13,635 bases of DNA, from assembly GCA_050123335.1 (NCBI GenBank), contig JASFHH010000046.1:1-13635 (forward strand), given 5' to 3'. Under the pieces are notes generated by a model that worked only from the letters and a program-made list of their open reading frames with translations, was not told the DNA's origin and did not search any database. Source of the stretch: JASFHF01 sp050123335 (lineage in GTDB: Bacteria > Pseudomonadota > Gammaproteobacteria > UBA12402). Shown here piece by piece: positions 1 through 7,194 of this stretch; the first letter of the stretch is position 1, and each line of letters starts with the position of its first letter. The position numbers and the translations under genes were made by a program.

Positions 1-28
1 TAACTGAGCTGCGGGATGACAACAACTG

Positions 29-1174
29 TTATAACCCTTCAAAAAATTGTTTAATACTATTTAACCACGAACCGGATTTTGGACTGTGTTTGTTTTTATC
101 TTTAGATAATGATTGTTCTAATTCTTTGATTAATTCTTTTTGTTTATTATTTAATTTAACTGGGGTTTCAATAATTACGCGACACAACAGATCACCTTTG
201 GTTCCCCCACGCACCGACTTAATTCCTTTACCACGCATTCTAAATAATTTATTTGTTTGCGTTTCTGCAGGAATTTTTAATTTTATTTTACCGTCTAAAG
301 TCGGCACTTCAATTTCACCCCCAAGTGCGGCAACAATAAAGCTAATCGGAATTTCACAATATAAATCATTATCGCGGCGATTAAATATTTTATGCGGCTT
401 CACTTGTACTTCAACATACAAATCACCAGCCGGTCCTCCTTGCAATCCAGCTTCACCTTCACCAGCTAAACGAATTCGATCTCCTGTGTCAACTCCAACT
501 GGAATTTTAACTGATAAAGTTTTTGTGCGTTGTTTACGTCCTTGTCCATGACATTGCGGACATGGATCAGAAATTACTTTACCTTTGCCGTGACAAGTTG
601 GACAAGTTTGTTGTACAGTAAAAAATCCTTGCTGCAAATAAACTTGTCCAGCGCCTTCACAATCAGGACAAGTTTTAGCTTTCGTTCCCTTCTTTGCACC
701 GCTGCCATTACACGCATCACACTTAGCTAAAACATCCACCGTGATTTTTTTAGTGACGCCTTTAACTGCTTCTTCCAAAGTAATCGTTAAACGATAACCT
801 ATATCATCTCCTGCTTGAGCATAAGATTGTTGACGACGACGTCCCCCAAAAATATCACCAAAAACATCGCCCATATCACCGAAAATATCTTCGAAATTAA
901 ATCCAGCAGCACCACCGCCAAAACCACCAAAACCGCCTGCGCCAGCACCACCAACACCAGCATGACCAAACTGATCATACGCAGCACGTTTTTGCTGATC
1001 AGATAAAACATCATAAGCTTCTTTAGCTTCTTTAAATTTGTGCTCAGCATCTTTGTCATCAGGATTACGATCAGGATGATATTTCATCGCAAGGCGACGA
1101 AATGCTTTTTTAATTTCGGCTTCGGTGGCGGATTTAGAAACGCCGAGGGTTTCGTAGTAATCTTTTTTTGTCAT
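29..1174 (-). CDS. dnaJ: Chaperone protein DnaJ (Hsp40)
   Basis: Cytosolic co-chaperone that delivers unfolded substrates to DnaK and stimulates its ATPase. The 381-residue product has the full type I layout. The J domain occupies about residues 5-70 with the HPD triad at H33-P34-D35. A Gly/Phe-rich linker spans about 71-115 and contains repeated GDxFGDIFG-like segments. The zinc region has four CxxCxGxG motifs starting at C152, C169, C191 and C205. A C-terminal substrate-binding and dimerisation region follows. Length is normal for the family and the frame is intact. The ATG at 1174 begins the conserved KxDYYExLGV sequence, so the start is secure, although the ribosome-binding site is weak (GAAGA-like). 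It is the last gene of the chaperone cluster and lies 164 bp after dnaK, with an inverted-repeat element in the gap. No sigma-32 promoter is visible directly in front of it, so read-through from dnaK is likely. Confidence 0.98.
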   Translation of the reverse strand: MTKKDYYETLGVSKSATEAEIKKAFRRLAMKYHPDRNPDDKDAEHKFKEAKEAYDVLSDQQKRAAYDQFGHAGVGGAGAGGFGGFGGGAAGFNFEDIFGDMGDVFGDIFGGRRRQQSYAQAGDDIGYRLTITLEEAVKGVTKKITVDVLAKCDACNGSGAKKGTKAKTCPDCEGAGQVYLQQGFFTVQQTCPTCHGKGKVISDPCPQCHGQGRKQRTKTLSVKIPVGVDTGDRIRLAGEGEAGLQGGPAGDLYVEVQVKPHKIFNRRDNDLYCEIPISFIVAALGGEIEVPTLDGKIKLKIPAETQTNKLFRMRGKGIKSVRGGTKGDLLCRVIIETPVKLNNKQKELIKELEQSLSKDKNKHSPKSGSWLNSIKQFFEGL

Positions 1175-1215
1175 GTATTATATCTTCTTTAGCAAGGTCA
1201 GGGGCACCACTTAGC

Positions 1216-1315
1216 GGGGTCAGGTCTTGAATTTTAAGCTTTGATTCAAAACTCAAATCTTGACTCTGCTATTTATACTTATCGAGTCAAAGTGTAAAAT
1301 TCAAGACCTGACCCC
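1216..1315. repeat. Palindromic interspersed repeat between dnaK and dnaJ
   Basis: The arms at 1216-1236 and 1295-1315 are perfect 21-bp inverted copies beginning GGGGTCAGGTCTTGAATTTT. The match continues inward to 1247/1284 with only three mismatches, giving 32-bp arms around a 36-bp centre. From memory, this end sequence recurs in many proteobacterial genomes, often near REP-associated (Y1) transposases; that could not be checked here. No transposase lies inside, so it would be a non-autonomous, REP/MITE-like element. In RNA from dnaK-dnaJ it would form a long hairpin, but no U-tract follows it, so a Rho-independent terminator is unlikely. Confidence 0.8.
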
Positions 1316-1338
1316 ATTTTTACGTATCCCCGATATCG

Positions 1339-3282
1339 TTATTCTTTTTTATCTTCGTCCTTAACTTCTTCAAACTCAGCATCAACTGCGTCTTCCGGTT
1401 TAGCTTGCTCTTTTCCAGCTTCTGCACCTCCTGCAGTTCCACCAGCAGCACCTTCTGCTTGTGCTTTTTTCGCGTACAAACGCTCAGCCATCTTTGATGA
1501 AGCATCAGTTAAGTTTTGCGTTTTCTTTTCGATGTCGTCCTTGTCATTTCCTTTTACCGCTTCTTTCAATTCTGCAATTGCTTTTTCAATCGCTTCTTTT
1601 TCCTCTGCAGTTACATCATCACCCGCTTCTTTCATAGATTTTTCTGTAGCATGCATCAATGCATCTGCCTGATTACGTGCCGCAACTAAATCATGGAATT
1701 TTTTATCTTCTTCAGCGTGTGCTTCAGCGTCTTTTACCATTTTTTCAACTTCTTCATCAGACAAACCACTGGAAGCTTTAATCACAATTGACTGTGCTTT
1801 GCCGGTTGCTTTATCTTTTGCAGAAACATTTAAAATACCATTTGCATCAATATCAAATGTAACCTCAATTTGAGGAATGCCGCGCGGTGCTGGCGGAATT
1901 CCTGCTAGATCAAATCTACCTAAAGATTTATTAACAGACGCCATCTCACGTTCACCTTGTAATACATGAATCGTAACCGTAGTTTGATTATCATCGGCGG
2001 TTGAAAATACCTGATTTGCTTTGGTTGGAATCGTAGTATTTTTATCAATTAATTTAGTCATCACACCACCTAATGTTTCGATCCCTAAAGATAAAGGTGT
2101 AACATCCAACAATAAAACATCTTTAACTTCACCAGATAATACCGCCCCCTGAATTGCAGCACCAACCGCAACTGCTTCATCAGGATTAACATCTTTACGC
2201 GGATCTTTGCCAAAAAAATCTTTTGCAACTTCCTGAACTTTTGGCATACGTGTTTGACCGCCGACCAAAATAACTTCGTTGATATCAGAAATACTTTTGC
2301 CCGCGTCTTTAAGAGCAATTTCACATGGCTTGATGGTGCGTTTAATTAAATCTTCAACTAAAGATTCCAATTTTGCACGCGTAATTTTAATATGAAGATG
2401 TTTTGGCCCACTTGCATCAGCCGTAATATATGGAAGATTGACATCGGTTTGCGTTGCTGAAGATAATTCAATCTTAGCTTTTTCTGCTGATTCTTTAAGC
2501 CGCTGCAATGCTAGTGCATCATTACGCAAATCAATCCCAGAATCTTTTTTGAACTCTTCTACCAAATAATCGATGATACGCTTATCAAAATCTTCCCCAC
2601 CAAGGAAAGTATCACCATTAGTTGCTAATACTTCAAATTGGTGTTCGCCTTCAACTTCAGCAATTTCGATAATTGAAATATCAAACGTACCACCACCCAA
2701 GTCGTAAACTGCAATGATTGAATCACCACGTTTTTTATCCATACCATAAGCAAGAGCTGCTGCGGTAGGTTCGTTAATAATACGTTTTACTTCCAATCCT
2801 GCAATGCGACCGGCATCTTTGGTAGCCTGTCGTTGTGAATCATTAAAGTATGCCGGTACAGTAATTACCGCCTCTTTGACCTCATGGCCAAGATAATCTT
2901 CAGCAGTTTTTTTCATCTTACGTAACACTTCTGCTGAAACCTGTTGCGGCGCTAACTTATGACCCTTGGCTTCTACCCAAGCATCACCATTATCAGCTTT
3001 GATGATCTTGTACGGCACCATATCAATATCGCGTTTTACCATATCGTCATCAAATCGACGCCCAATCAGACGCTTAATTGCAAATAGAGTATTTTCCGGA
3101 TTAGTTACCGCCTGGCGCTTGGCAGCCTCACCGACTAAAATTTCGTCATTTTCAGTGTAAGCAACAATTGATGGGGTAGTTCGACGCCCCTCAGCATTTT
3201 CAATCACCCGCGGCTTACCCCCACTCTCCATCACAGCCACACAAGAGTTAGTGGTTCCTAAATCAATTCCGATAATTGCCAT
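1339..3282 (-). CDS. dnaK: Chaperone protein DnaK (Hsp70)
   Basis: ATP-driven cytosolic chaperone and centre of the Hsp70 system with DnaJ and GrpE. The 647-residue product has the nucleotide-binding domain (about 1-385) with the phosphate-binding loop IGIDLGTTNS at the start, the DLGGGTFD motif and VGGQTRMP. A hydrophobic interdomain linker (VLLLDVTPLSLG) leads to the beta-sandwich substrate-binding domain and then the helical lid. The tail is Gly/Ala-rich and ends in EEVKDEDKKE, the usual acidic EEVKDxxKK-type end of gammaproteobacterial DnaK. Length and sequence are canonical. The ATG at 3282 has a strong GAGGAG ribosome-binding site (complement of 3290-3295) 7 nt upstream, and a consensus-quality sigma-32 promoter lies just beyond it. 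The neighbour upstream is not grpE, as is usual, but an F-box/TPR gene. Confidence 0.99.
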   Translation of the reverse strand: MAIIGIDLGTTNSCVAVMESGGKPRVIENAEGRRTTPSIVAYTENDEILVGEAAKRQAVTNPENTLFAIKRLIGRRFDDDMVKRDIDMVPYKIIKADNGDAWVEAKGHKLAPQQVSAEVLRKMKKTAEDYLGHEVKEAVITVPAYFNDSQRQATKDAGRIAGLEVKRIINEPTAAALAYGMDKKRGDSIIAVYDLGGGTFDISIIEIAEVEGEHQFEVLATNGDTFLGGEDFDKRIIDYLVEEFKKDSGIDLRNDALALQRLKESAEKAKIELSSATQTDVNLPYITADASGPKHLHIKITRAKLESLVEDLIKRTIKPCEIALKDAGKSISDINEVILVGGQTRMPKVQEVAKDFFGKDPRKDVNPDEAVAVGAAIQGAVLSGEVKDVLLLDVTPLSLGIETLGGVMTKLIDKNTTIPTKANQVFSTADDNQTTVTIHVLQGEREMASVNKSLGRFDLAGIPPAPRGIPQIEVTFDIDANGILNVSAKDKATGKAQSIVIKASSGLSDEEVEKMVKDAEAHAEEDKKFHDLVAARNQADALMHATEKSMKEAGDDVTAEEKEAIEKAIAELKEAVKGNDKDDIEKKTQNLTDASSKMAERLYAKKAQAEGAAGGTAGGAEAGKEQAKPEDAVDAEFEEVKDEDKKE

Positions 3283-3322
3283 AAATTGTCTCCTCGTTAT
3301 TTATTTCTAACAGATGTTTCAT

Positions 3323-3350
3323 ATATGGGGCAAAATTGGCCGTTTTCAAG
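3323..3350 (-). promoter_or_regulatory. Sigma-32 heat-shock promoter of dnaK
   Basis: On the minus strand, CTTGAAA (complement of 3344-3350) is followed after 13 bp by CCCCATAT (complement of 3323-3330). This matches the RpoH consensus CTTGAAA-N11-16-CCCCATnT at every fixed position. Transcription would start near 3316, leaving a leader of about 35 nt before the dnaK start. The -35 begins directly after the U-tract of the upstream gene's terminator, so dnaK is transcriptionally separate from the F-box/TPR gene. Confidence 0.88.
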
Positions 3351-3378
3351 AAAAAACATAAAAATTTCGCATTTTTAT
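3351..3378 (-). terminator. Rho-independent terminator of the F-box/TPR gene
   Basis: Read on the minus strand, ATAAAAAT (complement of 3371-3378) pairs perfectly with ATTTTTAT (complement of 3358-3365) across a 5-nt loop. After one base, six consecutive T follow (complement of 3351-3356). The stem overlaps the stop codon of the F-box/TPR gene. The stem is all A/T and hence weak, but its position and U-tract fit a terminator that insulates dnaK. Confidence 0.6.
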
Positions 3379-6125
3379 AAGGAAAAATTCTGTTGTCCTT
3401 TATAATCCTGCATCACTATATCAGTACCTTCAGTACTTTCTTTTATTTTCTTTGTTTTCAGGTCATTTATGCAATTTTTAGCATATCCACAAAATTCATA
3501 CTGAACAATCAACTTATCCAAAAATTCTTCGACCTTTTGGGGCTTTCCTGTCTTTTCCAGCAACCTGAATTTCTGCACCTGTATAGTAATACCTTCCATC
3601 TTATATCTGTCCAAATAGTGCTGTGCCAAATCATAGCATCCCTCCTTTCTAAGCACTGTAATAAGTATAATTAATAGTTTTACAAAAAACTTATGTGGAA
3701 CATACTGAAGAAGAACCTTATCCATCTGTTGTTTAAACGATTCTTTAACCTGTTTGCTTTTTTGCAGCTTACCATGTGACTTTTTAAGCAGATCTAAAAT
3801 ACCAAGCAGCGCTTTTTCTTCTGCACAACCAGTATTTAGATTTATTTCGACGTTTTCCCATTTTGCATCTAAAGCTAAACCCAGGAAAATATAAGCCTGT
3901 GGAACATTATAACGTTGACGGCTCATGTTAGACATTATTTTTAAAACCTCTACGACCTTATTTTCTTTTCCCATTAATAGATACAAATGGACTCGAAATA
4001 ACATAACTGCAAACCCTTCCTTACTGTTTGTAAATCTAATTTTCTGCTGTAATAGAACTTTAATAATATTCATATCAGCATTATATAATACTTTTGCTGC
4101 TAACTCATAGGTGGACCCTAACAACCATTCTGTTTTCTCATGACTAATCTGTTTTACAGATTTTCCAAATGATTCACCTATTTTATTTTGAGTCAGCTCT
4201 TTTTCTGTGTTATCTGCCAAATTATTGTAGAAAAATAACAAATTAAAAAACTCTTGTGAATCTTTATCACTGCTTAAGGCCGCTAACGCTTGCTTAATTT
4301 TTATTTTACTCAATTTGTATTGCGATATAATATAATATGCTTTGCAAATGCTAAAGGCTTCTTTTGACTTATAGGAATATTTAATTATGTCCACGTATTG
4401 CTCTAAATAAAACAGGGTTATGATATAACTAAATAGCAATGCCTGATTATTAGGCGCTAATTTTAAGGCTTTTTCATAGCAATTCTTTGCCTTAGCATAT
4501 TCTTTTAATTTAAAATGACATAGCCCTATTTTATTTATTGTCTTAACATAGTCTTTTGCTAAATAATTTGGATAATTTTTATAATAGTTTATAGCTGTCT
4601 GATATTGACCTAACCTATATAAACTATTTACATAATTAAATAAAAACACCTTGTTACCAGGCGCTAATTTTAAGGCTTTTTCATAGCAATTTTTTGCCTT
4701 AGCATATTTTTTTAATTCAAAATGACATAGCCCTATTTTATTTATTGTCTTAACATAGCCTTTTGCTGAATAATTTGGATAATTTTTATAATAGTTTATA
4801 GCTGCCTGATATTGACCTAACATATATAAACTATTTATATAATTATATAGACATGACTGATTATCAGGCGCTGATTTTAAGACTTTTTCATAGCAATTCT
4901 TTGCCTTAGCATATTCTTTTAATTTAAAATGACATAGCCCTATTTTATTTATTGTAATAACATGGTCTTTTGCTAAATAATTTGGATAATTTTTATAATA
5001 GTTTATAGCTGCCTGATATTTACCTAACTCAAATAAACCACATATGTAATTATATAGCGATGCCTGATTATCAGGTGCTAATTTTAAGGCTTTTTCACAG
5101 CAATTCTTTGCCTTAGCATATTCTTTTAATTTCAAATAACATAGCCCTATTTTATTTATTATGTCCGCATCGTTGTTTGCTAAATAATTTGGATAATTTT
5201 TATAATAGTTTATAACTGTCTGATATTGACCTAACACATATAAACTATTTACATAATTAAATAAAAACACCTTGTTACCAGGCGCTAATTTTAAGGCTTT
5301 TTCATAGCAATTTTTTGCCTTAGCATATTCTTTTAATTCAAAATGACATAGCCCTATTTTATTTATTGTCTTAACATAGTCTTTTGCTAAAGAATTTGGA
5401 TAATTTTTATAATAGTTTATAGCTGTCTGATATTGACCTAACATATATAAACTATCTATATAATTATATAGAAATGTCTGATTATCAGGCACTGATTTTA
5501 AAGCCTTCCTAAAATATTTACCAGCCTCAGTAAACGCGTCAATATTAAAATATGCTATACCAACTCCGTTATATAAAAAAGCTACTTTTTTACCTAATCT
5601 TGTAATATTAATTAGTTTTAGCTTCTCCAGACTTTGGCCCAAATCATAATAACATTCCGCTGAACCTGTATAATCCGAAATATTTTCTCCTACAAATTCA
5701 TCTTGTGCGTCCTCTTCGCCTTGCATAATTGCTTTATATATCTCACGCTCATCTAATTCCTTTTTTATTAACTTTCCTGAAATCTTATACTGCTTATTGA
5801 GCAACCATATACAAAACTTCCTGATCACTGGATAATTCCCCGATGATGGACCAAGTTGTGAGATAACAGCATAATGAAAATATTTAATCCATATAAGTTT
5901 TGCATTAATAGACATAGGAAGAAAAGCCATTATTTCTAAAACTATTTCCGGTGGTAAAATATTAAATTTATCATTCTTTTTTATTTTTTTCTTTTTATTA
6001 TACACGGTTCTGCTTTTCTCCTCTAATATCGACTTTTCACGACTTCGGTTTCGAAATTTAAACATAGGCACATTTGCACTTTCTAATTTCCCCAATGCAG
6101 CGATTCTAACTGCAATCATGCTCAT
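3375..6125 (-). CDS. F-box and tetratricopeptide-repeat protein, probable secreted effector
   Basis: The 916-residue product has no recognised bacterial housekeeping homologue. Residues about 54-92 fit an F-box (FNILPPEIVLEIMAFLP followed by an amphipathic helix with W79), the module that binds Skp1 in eukaryotic SCF ubiquitin ligases. A basic stretch KKKKIKK (44-50) precedes it and could act as a nuclear signal. Five near-identical 69-residue units (217-561), each holding two TPR-like helical hairpins with the NYYKNYPN and KAKNCYEKALKLAP signatures, follow a degenerate TPR at about 182-216. The C-terminal third is helical and less repetitive. There is no signal peptide or membrane segment. 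F-box plus a protein-binding repeat is the usual plan of a substrate adaptor; delivery into a host by a type IV system is inferred. The gene interrupts grpE-dnaK. The start is uncertain: a TATAAT overlaps the ATG at 6125, no good Shine-Dalgarno is seen, and M21 (ATG at 6065) is an alternative that keeps the F-box. The gene is visibly more AT-rich than dnaK. Confidence 0.85.
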   Translation of the reverse strand: MSMIAVRIAALGKLESANVPMFKFRNRSREKSILEEKSRTVYNKKKKIKKNDKFNILPPEIVLEIMAFLPMSINAKLIWIKYFHYAVISQLGPSSGNYPVIRKFCIWLLNKQYKISGKLIKKELDEREIYKAIMQGEEDAQDEFVGENISDYTGSAECYYDLGQSLEKLKLINITRLGKKVAFLYNGVGIAYFNIDAFTEAGKYFRKALKSVPDNQTFLYNYIDSLYMLGQYQTAINYYKNYPNSLAKDYVKTINKIGLCHFELKEYAKAKNCYEKALKLAPGNKVFLFNYVNSLYVLGQYQTVINYYKNYPNYLANNDADIINKIGLCYLKLKEYAKAKNCCEKALKLAPDNQASLYNYICGLFELGKYQAAINYYKNYPNYLAKDHVITINKIGLCHFKLKEYAKAKNCYEKVLKSAPDNQSCLYNYINSLYMLGQYQAAINYYKNYPNYSAKGYVKTINKIGLCHFELKKYAKAKNCYEKALKLAPGNKVFLFNYVNSLYRLGQYQTAINYYKNYPNYLAKDYVKTINKIGLCHFKLKEYAKAKNCYEKALKLAPNNQALLFSYIITLFYLEQYVDIIKYSYKSKEAFSICKAYYIISQYKLSKIKIKQALAALSSDKDSQEFFNLLFFYNNLADNTEKELTQNKIGESFGKSVKQISHEKTEWLLGSTYELAAKVLYNADMNIIKVLLQQKIRFTNSKEGFAVMLFRVHLYLLMGKENKVVEVLKIMSNMSRQRYNVPQAYIFLGLALDAKWENVEINLNTGCAEEKALLGILDLLKKSHGKLQKSKQVKESFKQQMDKVLLQYVPHKFFVKLLIILITVLRKEGCYDLAQHYLDRYKMEGITIQVQKFRLLEKTGKPQKVEEFLDKLIVQYEFCGYAKNCINDLKTKKIKESTEGTDIVMQDYKGQQNFSL
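4443..5477 (-). repeat. Five tandem 207-bp repeats encoding paired TPRs
   Basis: Equivalent bases recur every 207 bp exactly; the segment encoding EKALKLAP, for example, is found near 4467, 4674, 4881, 5088 and 5295. Each unit encodes 69 residues (217-285, 286-354, 355-423, 424-492 and 493-561). Long runs are identical between units at the DNA level, including third codon positions, so the array grew by recent duplication or is kept uniform by gene conversion. Copy number may vary between strains and is at risk of collapse in short-read assemblies. Confidence 0.95.
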
Positions 6126-6156
6126 TATAGATTACTAATCTTAAGGCATGCTTAAG
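6124..6156 (-). promoter_or_regulatory. PmrA-like box and -10 element of the F-box/TPR gene
   Basis: Read on the minus strand, CTTAA-GCATGC-CTTAA (within 6141-6156) matches the PmrA/BasR direct-repeat pattern YTTAA-N6-YTTAA exactly. It is followed after 11 bp by a perfect TATAAT (complement of 6124-6129). That spacing is what is expected when an OmpR/PhoB-family activator replaces a -35. The box is nearly palindromic, so it also matches on the plus strand. TATAAT overlaps the upstream-most ATG, implying that transcription starts near 6117 and translation starts later. Binding by PmrA is inferred. Confidence 0.5.
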
Positions 6157-6202
6157 CAATATTATTTTCTGCAAAAAAACATTAAAAATCAACTTCCCTA
6201 AT

Positions 6203-6240
6203 AAAAAAATCGAATACTTATGTTTAAGTTAAGTAATATT
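6203..6240 (-). terminator. Possible terminator after grpE
   Basis: Downstream of the grpE stop, the minus strand can form an AT-rich, bulged hairpin (arms in 6230-6240 and 6213-6220, core ACTTA/TAAGT). It is followed within a few bases by a run of seven T (complement of 6203-6209). The stem is weak and contains a bulge, so this is a tentative call. It would end heat-shock transcription of grpE before the F-box/TPR promoter. Confidence 0.3.
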
Positions 6241-6266
6241 TCAATAACTGGAGGTAAATCAGTCAT

Positions 6267-6872
6267 TTAAGCTTTTGACACCACAACCCGCGCCGGACGA
6301 ACTAATCGGCCATTAAGCACATAACCTTTTTGAAATACATCAATAATCGTATTGGATTTAACCTCTGGATTTGTAACCGCCGTCATAGCCTCATGATACT
6401 GTGGATCAAACATCTCATTTAATGGATTAATTTGTTTAACCCCATAATTTTCCATAACTTTTAATAAACTTTGCTGCGTTAATTCAATACCCTTAATCAT
6501 CGCAGCACTCGCTTTCACTTTTTGTGCTTCAACTAATGCTAAATCAAAATTATCCAACACCGGCAATAAATCTTTAACAAACTTTTCTAATGCATATTTA
6601 TGCGCACTCGCGATATCTTTTTGCGCGCGGCGTCTTACATTTTCAAGCTCGGCGTGCGCTAACAATAACTTATCATGACTTTCTTTCAGCTCTGTCTTTA
6701 CCTCGAGCAATTCTTCACATAATTCAGCATCGCCTTCTTCCTCTAATTCTTCTAAATCCTCGATTTCCTGCTCCAGCTTTTCTTTCAACAACGGATCGCC
6801 TGACTGCCGCTTTTTACCTTTCTGTTCCGCTGGTTTCTTTCTTAATTTTTCGTTTTTAAATGGATTGCTCAT
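6267..6872 (-). CDS. grpE: Nucleotide exchange factor GrpE
   Basis: Cytosolic homodimer that releases ADP from DnaK and resets the chaperone cycle. The 201-residue product has a basic N-terminus, a Glu/Leu-rich segment typical of the long GrpE coiled coil (about residues 30-90), the conserved ENVRRRAQKD helix, the LLPVLDNFDLAL motif and the C-terminal beta domain (MFDPQYHEAM, GYVLNGRLVRPARVVV). The frame could open at 6929, but the ATG at 6872 is chosen. It has GGAG (complement of 6878-6881) 5 nt upstream, begins the basic N-terminus, and the longer start would lie upstream of the heat-shock transcription start. grpE normally abuts dnaK; here the two are about 3 kb apart and F-box genes flank grpE on both sides. 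Confidence 0.97.
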   Translation of the reverse strand: MSNPFKNEKLRKKPAEQKGKKRQSGDPLLKEKLEQEIEDLEELEEEGDAELCEELLEVKTELKESHDKLLLAHAELENVRRRAQKDIASAHKYALEKFVKDLLPVLDNFDLALVEAQKVKASAAMIKGIELTQQSLLKVMENYGVKQINPLNEMFDPQYHEAMTAVTNPEVKSNTIIDVFQKGYVLNGRLVRPARVVVSKA

Positions 6873-6912
6873 TTTTTCTCCAAAAGTTATTAAACAACCA
6901 ATTATATAGAAT

Positions 6913-6939
6913 TTATGGGCAAAGATCATTTAATTCAAG
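6913..6939 (-). promoter_or_regulatory. Sigma-32 heat-shock promoter of grpE
   Basis: The minus strand reads CTTGAAT (complement of 6933-6939), then 12 bp, then GCCCATAA (complement of 6913-6920). This fits the RpoH consensus CTTGAAA and CCCCATnT with one mismatch in the -35 and two in the -10. Predicted transcription starts near 6906, 34 nt before the grpE start at 6872. The arrangement matches that in front of dnaK, which supports both calls. Confidence 0.7.
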
Positions 6940-7056
6940 CTGTTTTTAAAAAATCAATTGGTTATGTTGATTTTGAAAACTTCTCAAAAACTCGGGACCG
7001 AAAAATCACAAAAAGTTTTTTAATGTAATCAAGCATTTATTTGGGGCCGAAAATAA
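6940..7056. other. Intergenic spacer with two GGGxCCGAAAA copies
   Basis: Middle of the 322-bp divergent interval between grpE and the F-box/RCC1 gene. It holds no gene. Two similar decamers, gggaccgaaa at 6994-7003 and ggggccgaaa at 7043-7052, lie 49 bp apart in the same orientation. They are GC-rich islands in AT-rich DNA and could be binding sites, but nothing further supports a role. Confidence 0.35.
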
Positions 7057-7089
7057 CCTAAGATTTCCTTAAGCTTAATAGTCTAAAAT
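7057..7089 (+). promoter_or_regulatory. PmrA-like box and -10 element of the F-box/RCC1 gene
   Basis: CCTAA-GATTTC-CTTAA (7057-7072) matches YTTAA-N6-YTTAA with one mismatch, in the first half-site. After exactly 11 bp comes TAAAAT (7084-7089), a good -10. Box and spacing are the same as in front of the F-box/TPR gene on the opposite strand. An additional CTTAAT overlaps at 7074-7079. Transcription would start near 7096, giving a leader of about 100 nt. Regulation by PmrA is inferred. Confidence 0.45.
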
Positions 7090-7194
7090 AAGTTTGATTG
7101 TAGTTAAAATAACTATGTATGAAAATAAGGCAGCAAGGAATACGGTTACAAAATTGCTATTAGTGAAACATAAACAAAAACAGGAAAAAACATT

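Noticed and set aside
9..20. GCTGCGGGATGAC-like sequence at the left edge, resembling the right end of the element at 10056-10156
   Set aside because: Only about nine bases match and the rest would lie outside the window, so a repeat copy cannot be claimed.
90..3160. Plus-strand and alternative minus-strand open frames over dnaJ and dnaK (for example 90-551, 530-730, 2085-2324, 2966-3160)
   Set aside because: They are antisense or shifted shadows of two fully conserved genes, without recognisable motifs or ribosome-binding sites.
4443..5477. CRISPR array as an explanation for the regular 207-bp repeats
   Set aside because: The units are in-frame protein-coding repeats without short repeat/variable spacer structure.
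6873..6929. Longer grpE starting at ATG 6929
   Set aside because: The extra 19 codons overlap the predicted sigma-32 promoter and transcription start, are not GrpE-like, and the internal ATG at 6872 has a good GGAG.
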